This document shows, piece after piece, positions 51,781-52,836 of a stretch of 52,836 nt of DNA; position 1 is the stretch's first letter, and each line of letters starts with the position of its first letter. The translations under genes were made by a program, and so were the position numbers. Under the pieces are notes generated by a model that was given only the letters and a program-made list of their open reading frames with translations, had not been told where the DNA came from and made no database searches. The DNA is from a virus. The DNA is taken from IMG/VR virus record IMGVR_UViG_3300040770_000629, positions 1 through 52,836 of that record; one strand, given 5' to 3'.

Positions 51781-52836
51781 TTAAGGAGTAGGGATGAACA
51801 TGTAAATGAAACCAAAACTAATTGGCTGAATACCGTCGGGTGATTCAGCTACAAGCGTTGTGACTGTTTGTTCGATAGTCATCGATTCACCTGCCTGTAT
51901 TGTTTTATTTGAAAATTGTGTTGTCGGGAGTCTTGTTTGATCACCTGTTTGCGTCACGCCGTTGAAGATCAGCTGATGAGAAAAAGCATTTCTGTTAGGA
52001 TAAGCTAACTGAAGTGTTGAAACTACAAAAATAATTCCTTTAACTTCTGCTACAAAAGACAAAGTGTTTTTGTAAGCGATGTTATAGCCAGCTGGCAAGA
52101 TGTACTGTTTAACGCTATTGGTCGATGCTTTACGAATCGCATCAAGCGCTACCTTATCAGCTGCTGACATCGTACCGTTTGACAAAGCTGTGGCAACAGG
52201 AAGTTGGCTAATGTCAGACAACGCTGAGAGTTGGTTGATCTGCGCACTGAAGGTCTGACGAATGCTCTTGATCTCGTTGGTAATGTAGTTCAGTACTTTT
52301 TCATAGCCCGGAACATCAGCCAACAAAATAGCATTGCGAATTCTCTCCATCGCACCAACTAAGTATTCAAACCCATAGACATCGCCAATGTCATGCAAGT
52401 GAGGACCAGGCGCAAAAGCATCAGGTTTATTGATGATGTTTGGCCAACTGACAGGACGATTGTCGTTTAGAAACAGGTTGTACAAGTTGATAATGGCGTC
52501 TGCACTACGTGTGTAAGGACCACCTAAAGCTTGGTAGTCAATCCGAACTGTCGAACTGACTGTAGGGTCAGTAATTACAATGACGTTACAGATCTCTTTG
52601 GCATAGATCTCAGTCTCATGTTGCAACAGCTCACTGCAGTAATACTGAACGCCGCGCACCAAAATGTTGTTAGTTACACTGTCAAAGACACGTAACGACT
52701 CTGTAAAGTAACCACCATAGGTTGGAGCAATTGATCTGATTCTCAAACTTTCCAATGTATGAGGTTCAGCATTGACGTAGTTGTCTGGATTGACACCAGT
52801 GGGGTCTAGTGGGTATCTTAAAAGTGTGTTAGGCAT
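51781..52836 (-). CDS. Tail fibre or baseplate fibre-attachment protein, 351 aa
   Basis: The start codon is the last three bases of the window; the N-terminus (MPNTLLRYPLDPTGVNPDNY) looks complete. N-terminal 130 residues form a beta-rich attachment-type domain (VRIDYQALGGPYTRSADAII); then SWPNIINKPDAFAPGPHLHD with the IGDVYGFEYLVGAMERIRNA helix, a pattern I associate with jumbo-phage fibre and baseplate proteins; C-terminal about 110 residues form a beta-sandwich-like module that could bind receptor or carry a fibre. Followed on the same strand by a likely assembly chaperone. Short for a complete long tail fibre, so a short fibre or connector is possible. Confidence 0.68.
   Translation of the reverse strand: MPNTLLRYPLDPTGVNPDNYVNAEPHTLESLRIRSIAPTYGGYFTESLRVFDSVTNNILVRGVQYYCSELLQHETEIYAKEICNVIVITDPTVSSTVRIDYQALGGPYTRSADAIINLYNLFLNDNRPVSWPNIINKPDAFAPGPHLHDIGDVYGFEYLVGAMERIRNAILLADVPGYEKVLNYITNEIKSIRQTFSAQINQLSALSDISQLPVATALSNGTMSAADKVALDAIRKASTNSVKQYILPAGYNIAYKNTLSFVAEVKGIIFVVSTLQLAYPNRNAFSHQLIFNGVTQTGDQTRLPTTQFSNKTIQAGESMTIEQTVTTLVAESPDGIQPISFGFIYMFIPTP

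Noticed and set aside
1-52836. CRISPR arrays, insertion sequences or prophage integration sites
   Set aside because: No regularly spaced direct repeats, transposase or integrase motifs, or terminal inverted repeats with target duplications were noticed; the homing endonuclease is the only mobile element.

Overview
The window is a stretch of a giant (jumbo) tailed-phage genome of the phiKZ type: a contractile-tailed myovirus that carries its own multisubunit RNA polymerase. The evidence is a large terminase, a sheath/tube pair of phiKZ-like size (697 and 289 aa), a gp21-type prohead protease, a very large tail protein with two peptidoglycan hydrolase domains, a needle/PAAR spike, and genes for recognisable but split RNA polymerase subunits. 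The order protease, two or three structural genes, beta, beta-prime N-half, giant tail hydrolase matches what I remember of phiKZ gp175 to gp181; sheath then tube matches gp29-gp30; a separate beta C-terminal gene matches gp149. The host cannot be read from the sequence, though the peptidoglycan hydrolases and PAAR tip suit a Gram-negative host. G+C is around 40% by eye. I found no tRNA genes, CRISPR array, integrase or lysogeny genes. Both window edges fall exactly on start codons.

Layout. 1-4149 (+): two unknown genes and the large terminase. 4225-9554 (-): three virion-type genes, probably baseplate or neck. 9846-12897 (+): tail sheath and tail tube, the best-expressed looking genes. 12973-23793 (-): small unknown genes, prohead protease, structural genes, then RNA polymerase beta and the beta-prime N-half. 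23844-33271 (+): the 2439-aa tail hydrolase/tape-measure candidate and a hydrophobic virion protein. 33344-37052 (-): unknown genes including a possible NADAR-domain protein. 37175-37609 (+): small unknown. 37660-41713 (-): unknown gene, GIY-YIG homing endonuclease, RNA polymerase beta C-terminal gene, small gene, RecA/UvsX-like ATPase. 41865-42713 (+): unknown. 42790-45230 (-): unknown, RNase HI fusion, small membrane protein. 45340-47265 (+): two structural-type genes. 47323-50135 (-): small gene and Rad50/gp46-like ATPase. 50201-51252 (+): spike and PAAR tip. 51313-52836 (-): tail-fibre-like protein and probable fibre chaperone.

How it fits together. Most genes build the virion (packaging motor, protease-processed head, sheath, tube, spike, fibre). 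The polymerase genes embedded among them probably specify the virion-packaged RNA polymerase that is injected with the DNA and starts early transcription. RecA-like, Rad50-like and RNase H proteins would serve replication and recombination. Transcription units flip strand often: all seven convergent junctions carry a hairpin whose two arms are flanked by GCATA/TATGC-type sequence, whereas same-strand junctions mostly carry ordinary hairpins with a U-run.

Points most worth following up: the split RNA polymerase, the homing endonuclease beside one of its fragments with its ribosome binding site buried in a hairpin, the uniform hairpins at convergent junctions, and a 16-bp duplicated palindromic element in the genes ahead of the terminase.
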